This document shows positions 16,395 through 25,991 of a stretch of DNA of 64,000 bases, piece by piece. Source of the stretch: JBDHWG01 sp046328525. Its GTDB lineage: Bacteria; Chloroflexota; Anaerolineae; Epilineales; JAHCIE01. Within the stretch, counting starts at the first letter, position 1. Each line of letters begins with the position of its first letter. The stretch covers positions 310,001 to 374,000 of the forward strand of contig JAXLWK010000007.1 in NCBI GenBank assembly GCA_046328525.1, written 5' to 3'. A model generated the notes under the pieces. It was not told the origin of the DNA and did not search any database. It saw nothing but the letters and a program-made list of their open reading frames with translations. Both the position numbers and the translations under genes were made by a program.

Positions 16395-18227
16395 ATGATA
16401 GGCCGTGGTCCCATGGGAATGATGGACATCCAGGAGGAGAAGGCGCACGACACGCGCAGCTCGGCCCTTCGCCTGTTCGAGTACATTCGGGTGTACCCGC
16501 TTCACCTCACCTGGATTGTCCTGTCTGTTATCGTCACAACCATCACGCGCCTGGCGCAGCCCTGGCTCGTCGGCGTCGCCATTGACCAGTTCATCAGCGC
16601 CGGCAACGGCAGCGGCCTCAACGCGATCATGGTCGCGCTCGTGGCGACGTATGCCATCGCCTACGCCGGCAACGTCGTCGGCTTCCGCCAGATGGCGTGG
16701 GTTGGGCAGCACGCCCTCTTCCGCATGCGCACCCAGATCTTCGATCGGCTCCAGCGCCTGCCCCTGGGCTACTTCGACACGCATGAGATCGGCGACCTGA
16801 TGAGCCGACTCACCAACGACACCCAGACCATCAGCAGCTTCCTCGGCGCCGGTCTCAACCGCGTCGTCGGCGACCTCCTGTCCCTTGTCGGCATCGTGAT
16901 CGTCATGCTGTTGCTGAGCTGGCAGCTGGCCCTCGCCAGCTTCCTCGTCCTGCCCGTGATGTGGATTGTCACAGTGCGCTTCTCCTCCCGCGCCCGCACC
17001 GCGTTTCGGCAGACGCGGCGCGAGTTGGGCCGCGTCAACGCGGAGCTAGAGGAGAACATCGCCGGCATGCGCGAGGTGCAGGCGTTCTCGCGCGAGCGCG
17101 TCAGCCAGGAGCGCTTCAGCGAGATCAACGCCCGCAACCGCGACGTCAACGTCGGCGCGAACGCCATCACCAGCGCCTTCAACCCGGCGGTAGACTTCCT
17201 GAGCACCCTCTCGATGGCGATCGTCATCGGCTACGGCGCGTACCTGGTCGTCACCAACCAGATTAGCGTCGGCGTCGTCGTCTCCTTCCTGCTCTACGTC
17301 CAGCGCTTCTTTGAGCCAGTGCGCTCCATCTCCCAAACGTGGACCCTCGCCCAATCGGCCCTGGCCGGCGCCGAGCGCATCTTCAACCTGCTCGACGAGC
17401 CGGTCGAGATGGAGGACGCGCCCGACGCGAAGCCCATGCCGCAGATCAGGGGCGACGTGCTGTTCGACAACGTGACCTTCGGCTACAAGCCCACCAAGCC
17501 CGTCCTGTTCGACGTGGACCTCGAAGCGCAGCCCGGCCAGACGATCGCCCTCGTCGGGCCGACGGGCGCGGGCAAGACGAGCATCGTCAACCTGCTCATG
17601 CGCTTCTACGACCCCCAGGAGGGCGCGGTGATCGTGGACGGCGTTGACATCCGCACCGTGCAGCGCGCGAGCCTGCGGAAGCAGATAGGCATGGTGCTCC
17701 AGGAAGCGTTCCTGTTCTCCGGCACCATCGCCGACAACATCCGCTTCGGCAAGGCCGACGCGACAATAGACGAGATCGTCGCCGCGGCCACGCTGGTCAA
17801 CGCCGACGAGTTCATCCGCGCCCTGCCCGAGGGCTACAACACGCCGATCCTGGAGCGCGGCGCGAACCTGAGCCAGGGGCAGAAACAGCTCATCGCCTTC
17901 GCCCGCGCCGTCATCACCCAGCCGCGCATCCTCATCCTCGACGAGGCAACGTCGAGCGTAGACACGCGCACCGAGGCCATGATCCAGGACGCGCTGGGGC
18001 GGCTGCTCAAGGGGCGCACGAGCTTCGTCGTCGCCCACCGCCTGAGCACCATCCGCAACGCCGACCAGGTGCTCGTCATGATGCACGGGCGGATCGTCGA
18101 GCGCGGAACGCACGACAGCCTGATGGCGCAACGCGGCGTCTACCACGACCTGGTGAGCAAGCAGACCGGCGCGCAGCAGGCGGCGGTCAACGGCAAGGCG
18201 CGGGTCGAGAGCATCACGGCGAGCTGA
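16395..18227 (+). CDS. ABC exporter subunit with active ATPase site
   Basis: The 610-residue partner has six transmembrane helices (about 35-330) and a nucleotide-binding domain. Here Walker A (GPTGAGKTS), Walker B with catalytic Glu (LILDEATSSVD) and the switch His (FVVAHRLST) are all present, whereas the signature is degenerate (LSQGQKQ). Combined with the other subunit's LSGGQ, this makes one competent and one non-hydrolysing ATP site, as in heterodimeric exporters of the BmrCD/TM287-288 type. An ATG 5 bases after the upstream stop is taken as start; frames running further upstream are shadow of the first gene. Confidence 0.92.
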   Translation: MIGRGPMGMMDIQEEKAHDTRSSALRLFEYIRVYPLHLTWIVLSVIVTTITRLAQPWLVGVAIDQFISAGNGSGLNAIMVALVATYAIAYAGNVVGFRQMAWVGQHALFRMRTQIFDRLQRLPLGYFDTHEIGDLMSRLTNDTQTISSFLGAGLNRVVGDLLSLVGIVIVMLLLSWQLALASFLVLPVMWIVTVRFSSRARTAFRQTRRELGRVNAELEENIAGMREVQAFSRERVSQERFSEINARNRDVNVGANAITSAFNPAVDFLSTLSMAIVIGYGAYLVVTNQISVGVVVSFLLYVQRFFEPVRSISQTWTLAQSALAGAERIFNLLDEPVEMEDAPDAKPMPQIRGDVLFDNVTFGYKPTKPVLFDVDLEAQPGQTIALVGPTGAGKTSIVNLLMRFYDPQEGAVIVDGVDIRTVQRASLRKQIGMVLQEAFLFSGTIADNIRFGKADATIDEIVAAATLVNADEFIRALPEGYNTPILERGANLSQGQKQLIAFARAVITQPRILILDEATSSVDTRTEAMIQDALGRLLKGRTSFVVAHRLSTIRNADQVLVMMHGRIVERGTHDSLMAQRGVYHDLVSKQTGAQQAAVNGKARVESITAS

Positions 18228-18304
18228 GACGTAAGATTGTCGCTGCCACGATGCTCTAACGAGTGATGAATGAGCGTAGGTTGAATCAAAGCATGATTGC
18301 GTTG

Positions 18305-18329
18305 GCCGACTCTACCGAGTCGGCTTTTT
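18305..18329 (+). terminator. Intrinsic terminator after the ABC exporter operon
   Basis: An 8-bp stem GCCGACTC / GAGTCGGC with loop TACC is followed by five T residues. It separates the exporter operon from rnj. Confidence 0.85.
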
Positions 18330-18357
18330 CTGTGGCGCGTGTGCGCCACCTTAGAGT

Positions 18358-20022
18358 ATGAGTGAGGTTTGTTTGGGTAAGGGTAAGAACGTATTGAGGA
18401 TTGTCCCCCTCGGCGGCCTGGGGGAAATCGGTAAGAACATGACCGCGATTGAGTATGGCCGCGATATTATTGTGATTGACTGTGGTGTGATGTTCCCCGA
18501 CCCGGAGCACCTGGGCGTAGACCTGATTATCCCGGACTACACCTGGGTCGTCGAGAACCGCGAGCGCGTGCGCGGCATCCTGGTCACCCACGGCCACGAG
18601 GACCATATCGGCAGCCTGCCCTTCCTCCTGGCGGAGGTGGACGCGCCGGTGTACGCCACGCCCCTGACGCGCGGCCTCATCGAGGTCAAGCTCAAGGAAA
18701 CCGGGCTCCTGCGCAAGGTCAAGCTCCAGACGATCAAGCCGCGCGTGAAGTTCAACGTCGGCTGCTTCGCCGTCGAGCCGTTCCACGTCAACCACTCCAT
18801 CCCGGACGCCGTCGGCTTCGCCATTGACACGCCGGCCGGGCTGCTCGTCCATACCGGCGATTTCAAGGTAGACTACACCCCGGTGGACGGCCAGCCGACC
18901 GACTTCGCCAAGCTCGTGGAGCTGGGCGACCGCGGCGTGCTGGCGCTCCTATCGGACAGCACCGGCGCTGAGAACCCCGGCCCGACCCCGTCGGAAGCCG
19001 TCGTCGGCGAGACGTTCAAGCGGCTGTTCGGCGAGCTTCAGGGGCGCATCATCGTCGCCACCTTCGGCTCGCACATCAGCCGCGTGCAGCAAGTGGTGGA
19101 CGCCGCCGCCGCCCACGGGCGCGTCGTCATGCCGGCCGGGCGGAGCATGGTCGAGAACACCGCCATGGCGCAGGAGCTAGGCTACCTGAAGGCCCCGGAG
19201 GGCGTGCTGCGCTCCCTGGACGAGCGCGCGAACATTCCGCTCAACAAGACGGTCATCGTCGCCACGGGCGGCCAGGGCGAGCCGACGGCGGCGCTGGCGC
19301 GCATGGCGGCCGGCCGCCACCGCGAGCTGGACATCGAGCCGGGTGACACGGTCATCTTCTCGTCGTACCCCATTCCGGGCAACGAGCAGGCGGTGCACCG
19401 CATCATCAACCAGCTCTTCGAGCGGGGCGCGAACGTCATTTACGGCAGCCAGGCCCAGGTACACGTGTCGGGGCACGGCGGGCAGGATGACGAGCGCATG
19501 ATGCTCAACCTGGTACGGCCCAAGTACTTCATCCCCGTCCACGGCGAGGCGCGCCACCTGGTGCTGCACGCCCGCCTGGCCGAGAGCATGGGCGTCCCGC
19601 GCGAGAATATCTGCATCGCCCGCAACGGCGCGATCATCGAGCTAAAGGATGGCGTGCGCATCGCCGACAAGATGCCCAGCGAGGATGTGTTCGTGGACGG
19701 CAACAGCGTCGGCGACATCGGCCCCGTGGTCATGCGCGACCGCCACATCCTGGGGCGCGAGGGCTTCGTCGTCGTCTTCCTCCACGTGGACGGCAAGACC
19801 GGTCGTCTGCTGGACGCGCCGGGCATCGTCTCGCGCGGCTTCGTGTTCATGGCCGACGCCGACGAGCTGATGAGCGAGGCGGCCAAGCGCGTCGTCGAGG
19901 CGCTGCGCAAGAACGGCAAGGCCAACCACCGCACCGACGTGGCGCGAGAGGTGCTGACGAAGTTCCTGTACGAGGAGACCGGCCGCCGGCCGATGGTGCT
20001 GCCCGTCGTCGTCGAGGACTAA
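18358..20022 (+). CDS. rnj: Ribonuclease J
   Basis: The 554-residue protein is an RNase J-type metallo-beta-lactamase/beta-CASP nuclease, acting as 5'-3' exonuclease and endonuclease in RNA decay and maturation. The zinc-binding motif THGHEDHIG is near residue 78, further metal ligands are in VNHSIPDAVG near 148 and HTGDFKVDYT near 165, and the beta-CASP region includes VHVSGHGGQDD near 367 and PVHGEARHL near 395. The C-terminal domain is present (VAREVLTKFLYEETGRRP). The annotated ATG lacks a strong ribosome site; GTG/TTG starts within the first 15 codons are possible. Confidence 0.93.
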   Translation: MSEVCLGKGKNVLRIVPLGGLGEIGKNMTAIEYGRDIIVIDCGVMFPDPEHLGVDLIIPDYTWVVENRERVRGILVTHGHEDHIGSLPFLLAEVDAPVYATPLTRGLIEVKLKETGLLRKVKLQTIKPRVKFNVGCFAVEPFHVNHSIPDAVGFAIDTPAGLLVHTGDFKVDYTPVDGQPTDFAKLVELGDRGVLALLSDSTGAENPGPTPSEAVVGETFKRLFGELQGRIIVATFGSHISRVQQVVDAAAAHGRVVMPAGRSMVENTAMAQELGYLKAPEGVLRSLDERANIPLNKTVIVATGGQGEPTAALARMAAGRHRELDIEPGDTVIFSSYPIPGNEQAVHRIINQLFERGANVIYGSQAQVHVSGHGGQDDERMMLNLVRPKYFIPVHGEARHLVLHARLAESMGVPRENICIARNGAIIELKDGVRIADKMPSEDVFVDGNSVGDIGPVVMRDRHILGREGFVVVFLHVDGKTGRLLDAPGIVSRGFVFMADADELMSEAAKRVVEALRKNGKANHRTDVAREVLTKFLYEETGRRPMVLPVVVED

Positions 20023-20046
20023 CGCCGTAGTCGAGAACGGAATAGC

Positions 20047-20120
20047 AACGCAAAGACGCAGAGACGCAGAGGAAGAAAAGAGTCTCAATTCTTCTCTTAG
20101 CGTCTCTGCGCCTTTGCATT
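20047..20120. repeat. Dispersed inverted repeat, 'GCAAAGACGCAGAG' family
   Basis: Arms GCAAAGACGCAGAGACGCAG and CTGCGCCTTTGC-type sequence can pair over about 28 bases. Other full or partial copies are at 23952-24026, 28252-28285, 44154-44190, 51554-51639 and 52665-52693. Confidence 0.6.
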
Positions 20121-20149
20121 TCCCTACTCTTAGAGACGGGCGGCTTGCC

Positions 20150-20695
20150 TCAGCTCGGCTGGCTCTTGGCGGGGGCGGGGGCGACCTGGGCGCCAGCCTG
20201 CTCGATGGCCTGACGCTCCTCGTCCGACAGGGGGTACGTCGAGCGCCCGCGCGTTACCGGCTTGGCGTACAGGCGCACGCCGTTGCGCCCGTGCATCCCC
20301 GTCATCACCAGCCCGTCGCTGTGGGCGTCGAGCATCGCAATGGCAAAGCTGTGGTCGCCGCCCGTGTCATGGTACGGGTTGAAACGCACGACGCCGACGT
20401 GCTGCACGCAGTACTTCACCTGCTCGTTGAGCGCTTTGGCGGACACCTCGAGCTGATCAATGCGGTAGCTCGCGTCGTTCAGCCCCTCGATGTTGCGCTC
20501 CAGCATCGTCTGGACATCCGACGACGCCAGCGTCTCCATCTGCCGCCGCCACCGGTCGGCCGCGGTCAGCCGCCGTTGCAGGATGATCACCCAGATCAAG
20601 GCGATCAGGGCGAGGAGAAACGCGGCGATGGCGACGAGGCTCAGGGCCGGCGCGTAAGCGATGAGATAAGGCGTGAGATCCGGTATGTTGTCCAC
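20150..20695 (-). CDS. DUF4446 membrane-anchored protein
   Basis: The 181-residue protein has one N-terminal transmembrane helix (about 13-40), a helical linker (RRLTAADRWRRQMETL onwards) and the DUF4446 core: VGVVRFNPYHDTGGDHSFAI near 100 and GMHGRNGVRLYAKPV near 132, then YPLSDEERQAIEQA. This pattern is widespread in Firmicutes and Chloroflexota; function is unknown. It is transcribed alone towards rnj, and the intergenic repeat sits between the two stops. An Ala/Pro-rich tail ends the protein. Confidence 0.85.
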   Translation of the reverse strand: MDNIPDLTPYLIAYAPALSLVAIAAFLLALIALIWVIILQRRLTAADRWRRQMETLASSDVQTMLERNIEGLNDASYRIDQLEVSAKALNEQVKYCVQHVGVVRFNPYHDTGGDHSFAIAMLDAHSDGLVMTGMHGRNGVRLYAKPVTRGRSTYPLSDEERQAIEQAGAQVAPAPAKSQPS

Positions 20696-20729
20696 GGTAT
20701 CCTCGGGCGGTGAAAGGTCTGGCGCGAAA

Positions 20730-20758
20730 TTCTAGGCGTCGCCGGTAGCCTTGTCAAT
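20730..20758 (-). promoter_or_regulatory. Promoter of the DUF4446 gene
   Basis: On the minus strand TTGACA and TAGAAT are spaced by 17 bases, about 35 bases upstream of the start codon. Confidence 0.65.
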
Positions 20759-21292
20759 CCTAACCTTAATTTATCGAAAGTGACGCCGGATTGAGGCGGC
20801 CTACCCGTTACTCTTCACACTCTGTTCACGTATTTAACCTAGAGGGAGCGCGCGCCTGACCATGCGCCGCGTCAACTCATGGGACGTCGTGGTGGCTGCC
20901 AACCGCCATGCTTGAGGGGGAATCTGTTACGGGAGGTACGTGCTTCTGAGGAATTAGCTCGCCTGGAACCCAAGCTGCCGGAGCGCCGCGCCTGCGTCCG
21001 TCTCTTTTGGCGCCGGCCGCGCTCTTGCGCATAGGGGTTCATTGCGGCTGCGCAAATCCAGTCGCAGCCCTGTTACCATAAGCGTATCAACGCTGCAACC
21101 CTCTAGGCCCGGCTCCTCCCCGGCCGCCGGCCAGGTCGCACGGTTGCTGTATAGTCTATTCCCAACCATCCTTGTCTCGCCGCACCGGCCACATCTGTGG
21201 CGCCCGGCGCCGTCTCCCGGCGCTGTGTGTGCTGCAATGTTGTGATGCTTGAACGTCGCCGGCATGCACGGTGTGGCCTCATGGAGGAAACT
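20759..21292. other. Gene-free intergenic region
   Basis: About 530 bases between divergently transcribed genes. I see no convincing open reading frame, RNA or repeat. The part next to the protease start (AT-poor, several short GC palindromes such as GGCCGCCGGCC near 21120) presumably holds its promoter, but I cannot pick one out. Confidence 0.4.
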
Positions 21293-23830
21293 ATGCAACG
21301 TGTCAACCTCGGCCGCTGGGGCCTCCTGCTCGGTCTGCTCATCGCCCTCGCCATCACCCTCGGGGTCATCATCCCCGCCCCAGCTTCTGGACAATCGCCT
21401 GCCAACGGCGCTTTCACAGTCTTTCTGCCACATCTCGCGCAGTCCCTGTCCGCCGCGCCGACGGCCACGCCGACCGGTCCGCCGCCGCCCATCAGCGTGT
21501 CCATCGGCGAGCCGTACAGCCGGCTCGGACCGGCTGAGGCCGTCCCCGGCCGCGCCCTCGTGAAGTGGCGCGAAGGGGTGGACATCAGCGCCATCGCCCA
21601 GATCAACGCCCAGACCGGCGTCCAGGTCGTCGGCATGGTGAACGCCGTCGGCGCTCAGATTCTATCGGCGCCGTCCGGACACACCACCCAGGACATCATA
21701 GACGCCTACGCGGGCCTGGACGAGGTCGAGTACGTCGAGCCGGACTTCATTGCCTCCGTCGGCGACAGCCAGCCGACCGGCCCCGTCTTGACCGCCGACG
21801 ACCTTCGCACGGCGCAGCAGACGACCAACGACCCGAAGCTCAGCAGCCAGTACCACATCCCCAAGATGAGCGTCCCCGGCGCGTGGGACGTGACCCACGG
21901 CGACAATGTGGTGATCGGCATCATTGACACCGGCGCCGACTTCACCCATCCGGACCTGAGCGGCAAGTTCGCGTCGAACGGCTGGGACTTCGTCAACAAC
22001 GACAACAGCCCCCAAGACGACCAGGGCCACGGCACCCACGTCTCCGGCATCGCCGCCGCCGCGACGAACAATGGCGTCGGCGTGGCAGGTGTTGGGTACA
22101 ACGCCAAGATTCTGCCGGTCAAGGCGCTCGACTCCAACGGCTCAGGCTCCTACTCCGCCATCGCCAACGGCATCACCTGGGCGACGGACAACGGCGCTAA
22201 GATCATCAACATGAGCCTGGGCGGATCGTACCAGTCGCAGACCCTCGACGCGGCGACAACCTACGCCTGGAACCACGGCGTCGTCGTCATCGCCGCCGCC
22301 GGCAACAGCAACACGTCGTCCCCCTCCTACCCCGCCATGTCGCCCTATGTCATCGGCATCGGGGCGACAGACGAGAACGACCAGCGCGCCAGCTTCTCGA
22401 ACTACGGCCAGAACGCCGATGTCGCCGCGCCGGGCACTAACATCCTGAGCACCATCATGGGCGGCAACTACCAGGCGTGGAACGGGACGAGCATGGCCTC
22501 GCCCAACGCCGCCGGCGTCGCCGCCCTAATCGCGGCGTCGCACCCCACCTGGACCAACGCCCAGATCCGCAGCGCGATGGAAACAACCACCGACAACACC
22601 AACGCCGGCGCGGCCATCCCCCTCGGCTACGGCCGCCTCAACGCCGCGCGCGCCGTCGGCAGCGCCGGGTCGCAGCCGCCCCCCGCCGCCACCCCCTCGC
22701 CCACCGCAACGCGCGCCCCAGTTCAGGCGACTCTGACCCCGGCCCCGGCCAGCGGCTACGTCGCGCAGCTGATTGACCTCATCAACCAACAGCGCGCGCA
22801 GAACGGCCTGGGGGCGTACCGCACCGACAGCCGCCTCAACGCCGCCTCAGACTACCACAACACGTACATGCGCGACAACAACTGCTTCGCCCACCAGTGT
22901 TCGGGCGAGGCCGACCCGTTCCAGCGCATGAGCAACTTCGGCTACCCGCTCTCGGCCGGCGGCGAGAACATCGGCAAGGGCTACCAGACGCCCCAGGACA
23001 TGGTCAGCGGCTGGATGGGCTCCTCCGGCCATCGCGCCGCCATCCTGAGCACAACCTACACCGACATCGGCTGCGGCTATCTCCTCGGCCCATCGGGCAA
23101 TGCCTGGGATAGCTACTGGACGTGCGACTTCGGGCGGCCGAGCGGCTCCACCCCGCCGTCGAGCAGCCCCACGCCGACGGCGACGCGGACACCGCTTCCC
23201 GCCGGCCCGACCGCGACACCCACGGCCACGCGCACACCGCTTCCCGCCGGCCCGACGGTGACGCCGACAGCCACCCCGACCACCGGCGGTGGTGGCCCGA
23301 ACTCCCTCGTTCTCAACCCGGTGTCGAACGGTGTGGCGTGGCTGACCAACAGCGGCGTGCGGCGGACGGACAGTCACGTCTACAGCGGCCCGTATGGCAG
23401 CTACGACTACATCGCCGTCCTCCAGTTCGCGCTAGACAGCCTGCCGGCTAACGCCAGCATCGTGTCGGCTCAGCTGGAGCTACCCGGCCAGAGCACGGCC
23501 TACATGACCGTCGGCAGCGGCGCGCAGTGGTACGTCACCCTGCTCGACTCGGGCTTCGACAGCCGCTTCGCCGGCGCGTACAGCGTGCTCAAGAACGCCA
23601 GCGGCTCGGCAGCCGGGAACGCCGTCACCTCGACCGCTGTCGGCGCGGGCGTCGTCAACATCTTCCCGCTCAACGCCGCGCAGATGGGGGCGTTGTCCGG
23701 GCGCAAGACGGCCACCAGCCGCGTCACGTTCCGCGTGGACGGCTGGCCGTCGGCCGGCTACAACGTGATGGACTGGGCCAGCGGCGTGGGAACCGCCGCG
23801 CAGCCCGTCCTGCGCATCACCTACCGCTAA
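21293..23830 (+). CDS. Secreted subtilisin-like protease / CAP domain fusion
   Basis: The 845-residue protein starts with a signal peptide (WGLLLGLLIALAITLGVI). After a short Pro/Thr linker comes a propeptide-like region (GRALVKWREGVDISA), then an S8 protease: Asp in GIIDTGADFTHPDL near 210, His in GHGTHVSGIAAA near 245, Ser in NGTSMASPNAAG near 400. An SCP/CAP domain follows (about 485-620, FAHQCSGEADPFQRM and AGGENIGKGYQTPQD). A linker with two near-identical ATRTPLPAGPT units leads to a C-terminal beta domain (about 665-845) resembling DNRLRE/CBM96 modules. The start at 21293 is set by GGAGGA five bases upstream. Probable role: extracellular protein degradation. Confidence 0.88.
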   Translation: MQRVNLGRWGLLLGLLIALAITLGVIIPAPASGQSPANGAFTVFLPHLAQSLSAAPTATPTGPPPPISVSIGEPYSRLGPAEAVPGRALVKWREGVDISAIAQINAQTGVQVVGMVNAVGAQILSAPSGHTTQDIIDAYAGLDEVEYVEPDFIASVGDSQPTGPVLTADDLRTAQQTTNDPKLSSQYHIPKMSVPGAWDVTHGDNVVIGIIDTGADFTHPDLSGKFASNGWDFVNNDNSPQDDQGHGTHVSGIAAAATNNGVGVAGVGYNAKILPVKALDSNGSGSYSAIANGITWATDNGAKIINMSLGGSYQSQTLDAATTYAWNHGVVVIAAAGNSNTSSPSYPAMSPYVIGIGATDENDQRASFSNYGQNADVAAPGTNILSTIMGGNYQAWNGTSMASPNAAGVAALIAASHPTWTNAQIRSAMETTTDNTNAGAAIPLGYGRLNAARAVGSAGSQPPPAATPSPTATRAPVQATLTPAPASGYVAQLIDLINQQRAQNGLGAYRTDSRLNAASDYHNTYMRDNNCFAHQCSGEADPFQRMSNFGYPLSAGGENIGKGYQTPQDMVSGWMGSSGHRAAILSTTYTDIGCGYLLGPSGNAWDSYWTCDFGRPSGSTPPSSSPTPTATRTPLPAGPTATPTATRTPLPAGPTVTPTATPTTGGGGPNSLVLNPVSNGVAWLTNSGVRRTDSHVYSGPYGSYDYIAVLQFALDSLPANASIVSAQLELPGQSTAYMTVGSGAQWYVTLLDSGFDSRFAGAYSVLKNASGSAAGNAVTSTAVGAGVVNIFPLNAAQMGALSGRKTATSRVTFRVDGWPSAGYNVMDWASGVGTAAQPVLRITYR

Positions 23831-23951
23831 CCCCCTCGGTTCCGCGGTTCCCCGGCGGCCTCCTTGCCACTCGCGCAGGGAGGCCGCCCTTTTCTTGAGC
23901 ATCCTCCGCTTTTGACCTAGAATTCAGCCGTTGCGTTGCAGAGCAAGAGAT

Positions 23952-24082
23952 GGAAACGCAATAGCGCAAAGACGCAAAGGAAAAACCCTCTTGTCTCCCT
24001 TTGCGCCTCTGCGCCTTTGCGTTCCTATCTTCTTCGCCAGACCCCAAAGCCGGGGGATGCTTCGCGCCGCTCAGCATGACAG
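23952..24082. repeat. Two dispersed repeats before nnr
   Basis: The first (23952-24026) is a 'GCAAAGACGCAAAGG' family inverted repeat. The second (24052-24082, GGGGGATGCTTCGCGCCGCT...) is one arm of the family also seen at 10711 and 28181. Confidence 0.5.
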
Positions 24083-24107
24083 GCCCGACTTACCATTCAG
24101 GAGGAGC

Positions 24108-25733
24108 ATGAAGCTCGTCACTGCCGAAGAGATGCGCCGCATCGAGGCCGCCGCCGAAGCCGAAGGCACGCCGATACCCACGCTCATGCAGCGCGCCGGT
24201 GGGGCCGTCGCCGAGACGATCCTGTCGGACTACAGCCTGGCGCGGGGCATGATCCTCATCCTGGTCGGGCCGGGCAACAATGGCGGGGACGGCCTCGTCG
24301 CCGCGACCCGGCTGCGGGAAGCGGGAGCCGCGGTCAGCGCCTATGTGTGGCGGCACAAGCCCGACGACCCGGTGTACGCCGACGCCGTCGCCGCCGGTGT
24401 CCCCATCGTGCGCGCGGAAGATGACGCGGGCGGCGCGCGGCTGACGGACCTGGCGCGCGGGGCAGCGGTCATCGTGGACGCGCTCCTCGGCACGGGCGTC
24501 ACCCGCCCCATCAGCGGCGAGCTGGCCGACATCCTGGCGCGAGTGCGCGAGAATCGGCCGCCGGACACGAGCGTCGTCGCCGTGGACCTGCCGAGCGGCG
24601 TCAACTCCGACACAGGCGTGGCCGACCCGGCCGCCCTCGCCGCCGACCTTACCGTCACTTTCGGTTTCGCCAAGCGCGGGCTATACCAATACCCCGGCGC
24701 TCGCCTCGCCGGCCGCCGCTTGACGGCCGATATTGGACTGAACAACGCCACGGCACAGGAGGTTCGTGTGGAACTGATGCAAGCCGGCTGGGTGCGCGAC
24801 CGTCTGCCGGCCCGCCCCGCCGATGCTCACAAGGGTACGTTCGGCAAGGCGCTCATCGTCGCCGGCTCGGCCAACTATACGGGCGCGGCGTACCTGGCCG
24901 GCGCCGGTGCGATCCGCGTCGGCGTGGGTCTGGCGACCCTGGGGGTCGCCGGAATGCTGTACCCCATCCTGGCAGGGCGGCTCGTCGAGACGACATGGCT
25001 GCTGCTGCCCCACGACATGGGCGCTATCCGCGTGGACGCCGCGAAAGTGATCCTGGAGAAAATCGAGGGCTACACGGCACTGCTCGTCGGCCCCGGCCTG
25101 GGGAAAGAGAACGGCACGCAGGAGTTCGTCCACAGTCTGCTGGTCGGCAAACAGGCCGAGGCCAAGCGCGCCCGGCGCATCGGCTTTGCCACCGAGACGA
25201 CGACCGAGGAGACGGAGCCGGAGTCGCCGAAGCTCCCGCCGACGGTCATTGACGCCGACGCCCTGAACGCCCTGGCGGAGATCGAGAACTGGAGCGCGTC
25301 CCTGACGGCGGCGAGCGCCGTCCTCACCCCGCACCCCGGCGAGATGGCGCGGCTCCTCGGCTCGACCACCGAGGCGGTGCAGGCCGACCGCGTGGCGACG
25401 GCCAAGAGCGCGGCGGAGACGTTCGGGCAGGTGGTTGTGCTGAAGGGGGCGAACACCGTCATCGCCGCGCCTGACGGCCAAATCGCCGTCAGCCCGTTCG
25501 CCAACCCCGCCCTCGCCACGGCGGGGAGCGGCGACGTGCTGGCCGGCGCGATCGTCGGCTTCCTGGCCCAGGGGCTTTCGCCGTTCGACGCGGCGGCGTG
25601 CGGCGTCTATATACACGGGCTGGCCGGCGAGCGTGCGCGGCTGGAGATGGGCGACGCGGGCGTGATTGCCGGCGACCTGCTGCCCCAGCTTCCGCCGGCA
25701 ATCCAGGGCATCCGGCTGGAAGGCGAAATGTAG
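24108..25733 (+). CDS. nnr: Bifunctional NAD(P)HX epimerase/dehydratase
   Basis: The 541-residue fusion repairs hydrated NAD(P)H. The N-terminal NnrE (epimerase, YjeF_N) domain covers about 1-225, with GPGNNGGDGLVAA near 52 and VDALLGTGVTRPISGE near 125. The C-terminal NnrD (ADP/ATP-dependent dehydratase) domain covers about 235-535, with HKGTFGKALIVAGS near 245, a VIDADALN segment near 380, TPHPGEMARLLG near 406 and the nucleotide-binding ATAGSGDVLAGAI near 467. The start ATG has AGGAGGAG just upstream; longer in-frame sequence is derived from intergenic repeats. An inserted charged loop (about 350-375, with TETTTEETEPE) is unusual. Confidence 0.93.
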   Translation: MKLVTAEEMRRIEAAAEAEGTPIPTLMQRAGGAVAETILSDYSLARGMILILVGPGNNGGDGLVAATRLREAGAAVSAYVWRHKPDDPVYADAVAAGVPIVRAEDDAGGARLTDLARGAAVIVDALLGTGVTRPISGELADILARVRENRPPDTSVVAVDLPSGVNSDTGVADPAALAADLTVTFGFAKRGLYQYPGARLAGRRLTADIGLNNATAQEVRVELMQAGWVRDRLPARPADAHKGTFGKALIVAGSANYTGAAYLAGAGAIRVGVGLATLGVAGMLYPILAGRLVETTWLLLPHDMGAIRVDAAKVILEKIEGYTALLVGPGLGKENGTQEFVHSLLVGKQAEAKRARRIGFATETTTEETEPESPKLPPTVIDADALNALAEIENWSASLTAASAVLTPHPGEMARLLGSTTEAVQADRVATAKSAAETFGQVVVLKGANTVIAAPDGQIAVSPFANPALATAGSGDVLAGAIVGFLAQGLSPFDAAACGVYIHGLAGERARLEMGDAGVIAGDLLPQLPPAIQGIRLEGEM

Positions 25734-25885
25734 TCACGCATGGAGTGGACCACGAAGGACACCCAATGAACGAAAGGCGCGAAGAGGGAATCAGTGACCG
25801 ATTCCCTCTCGCGCCTCTTCCAGTCTAGACTCATCTCAAGGTGAAACCCGCAGACGACCGGTCTGTGACACCTGCGGTACGGTCT

Positions 25886-25942
25886 TGTAGTGACGACTTC
25901 AGTCGTTCTGCGACCGCGAGAGCGACTGAAGTCGCGACTACA
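25886..25942. repeat. Dispersed inverted repeat, 'CGACTTCAGTCG' family
   Basis: Arms TGTAGTGACGACTTCAGTCG and CGACTGAAGTCGCGACTACA flank a 17-base centre. Related copies occur at 13574 and 52565, and a fragment is read as the end of mnmA near 26935. No gene is seen in 25734-25991. Confidence 0.6.
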
Positions 25943-25991
25943 GGTCTCTCAGCTTGGGACCGCTCTAGAGACTCTGAGACACACGGAGCGT

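Noticed and set aside
20954..21433. 159-residue minus-strand frame before the protease gene
   Set aside because: It overlaps the protease signal peptide region on the other strand and has no ribosome site or recognisable features.
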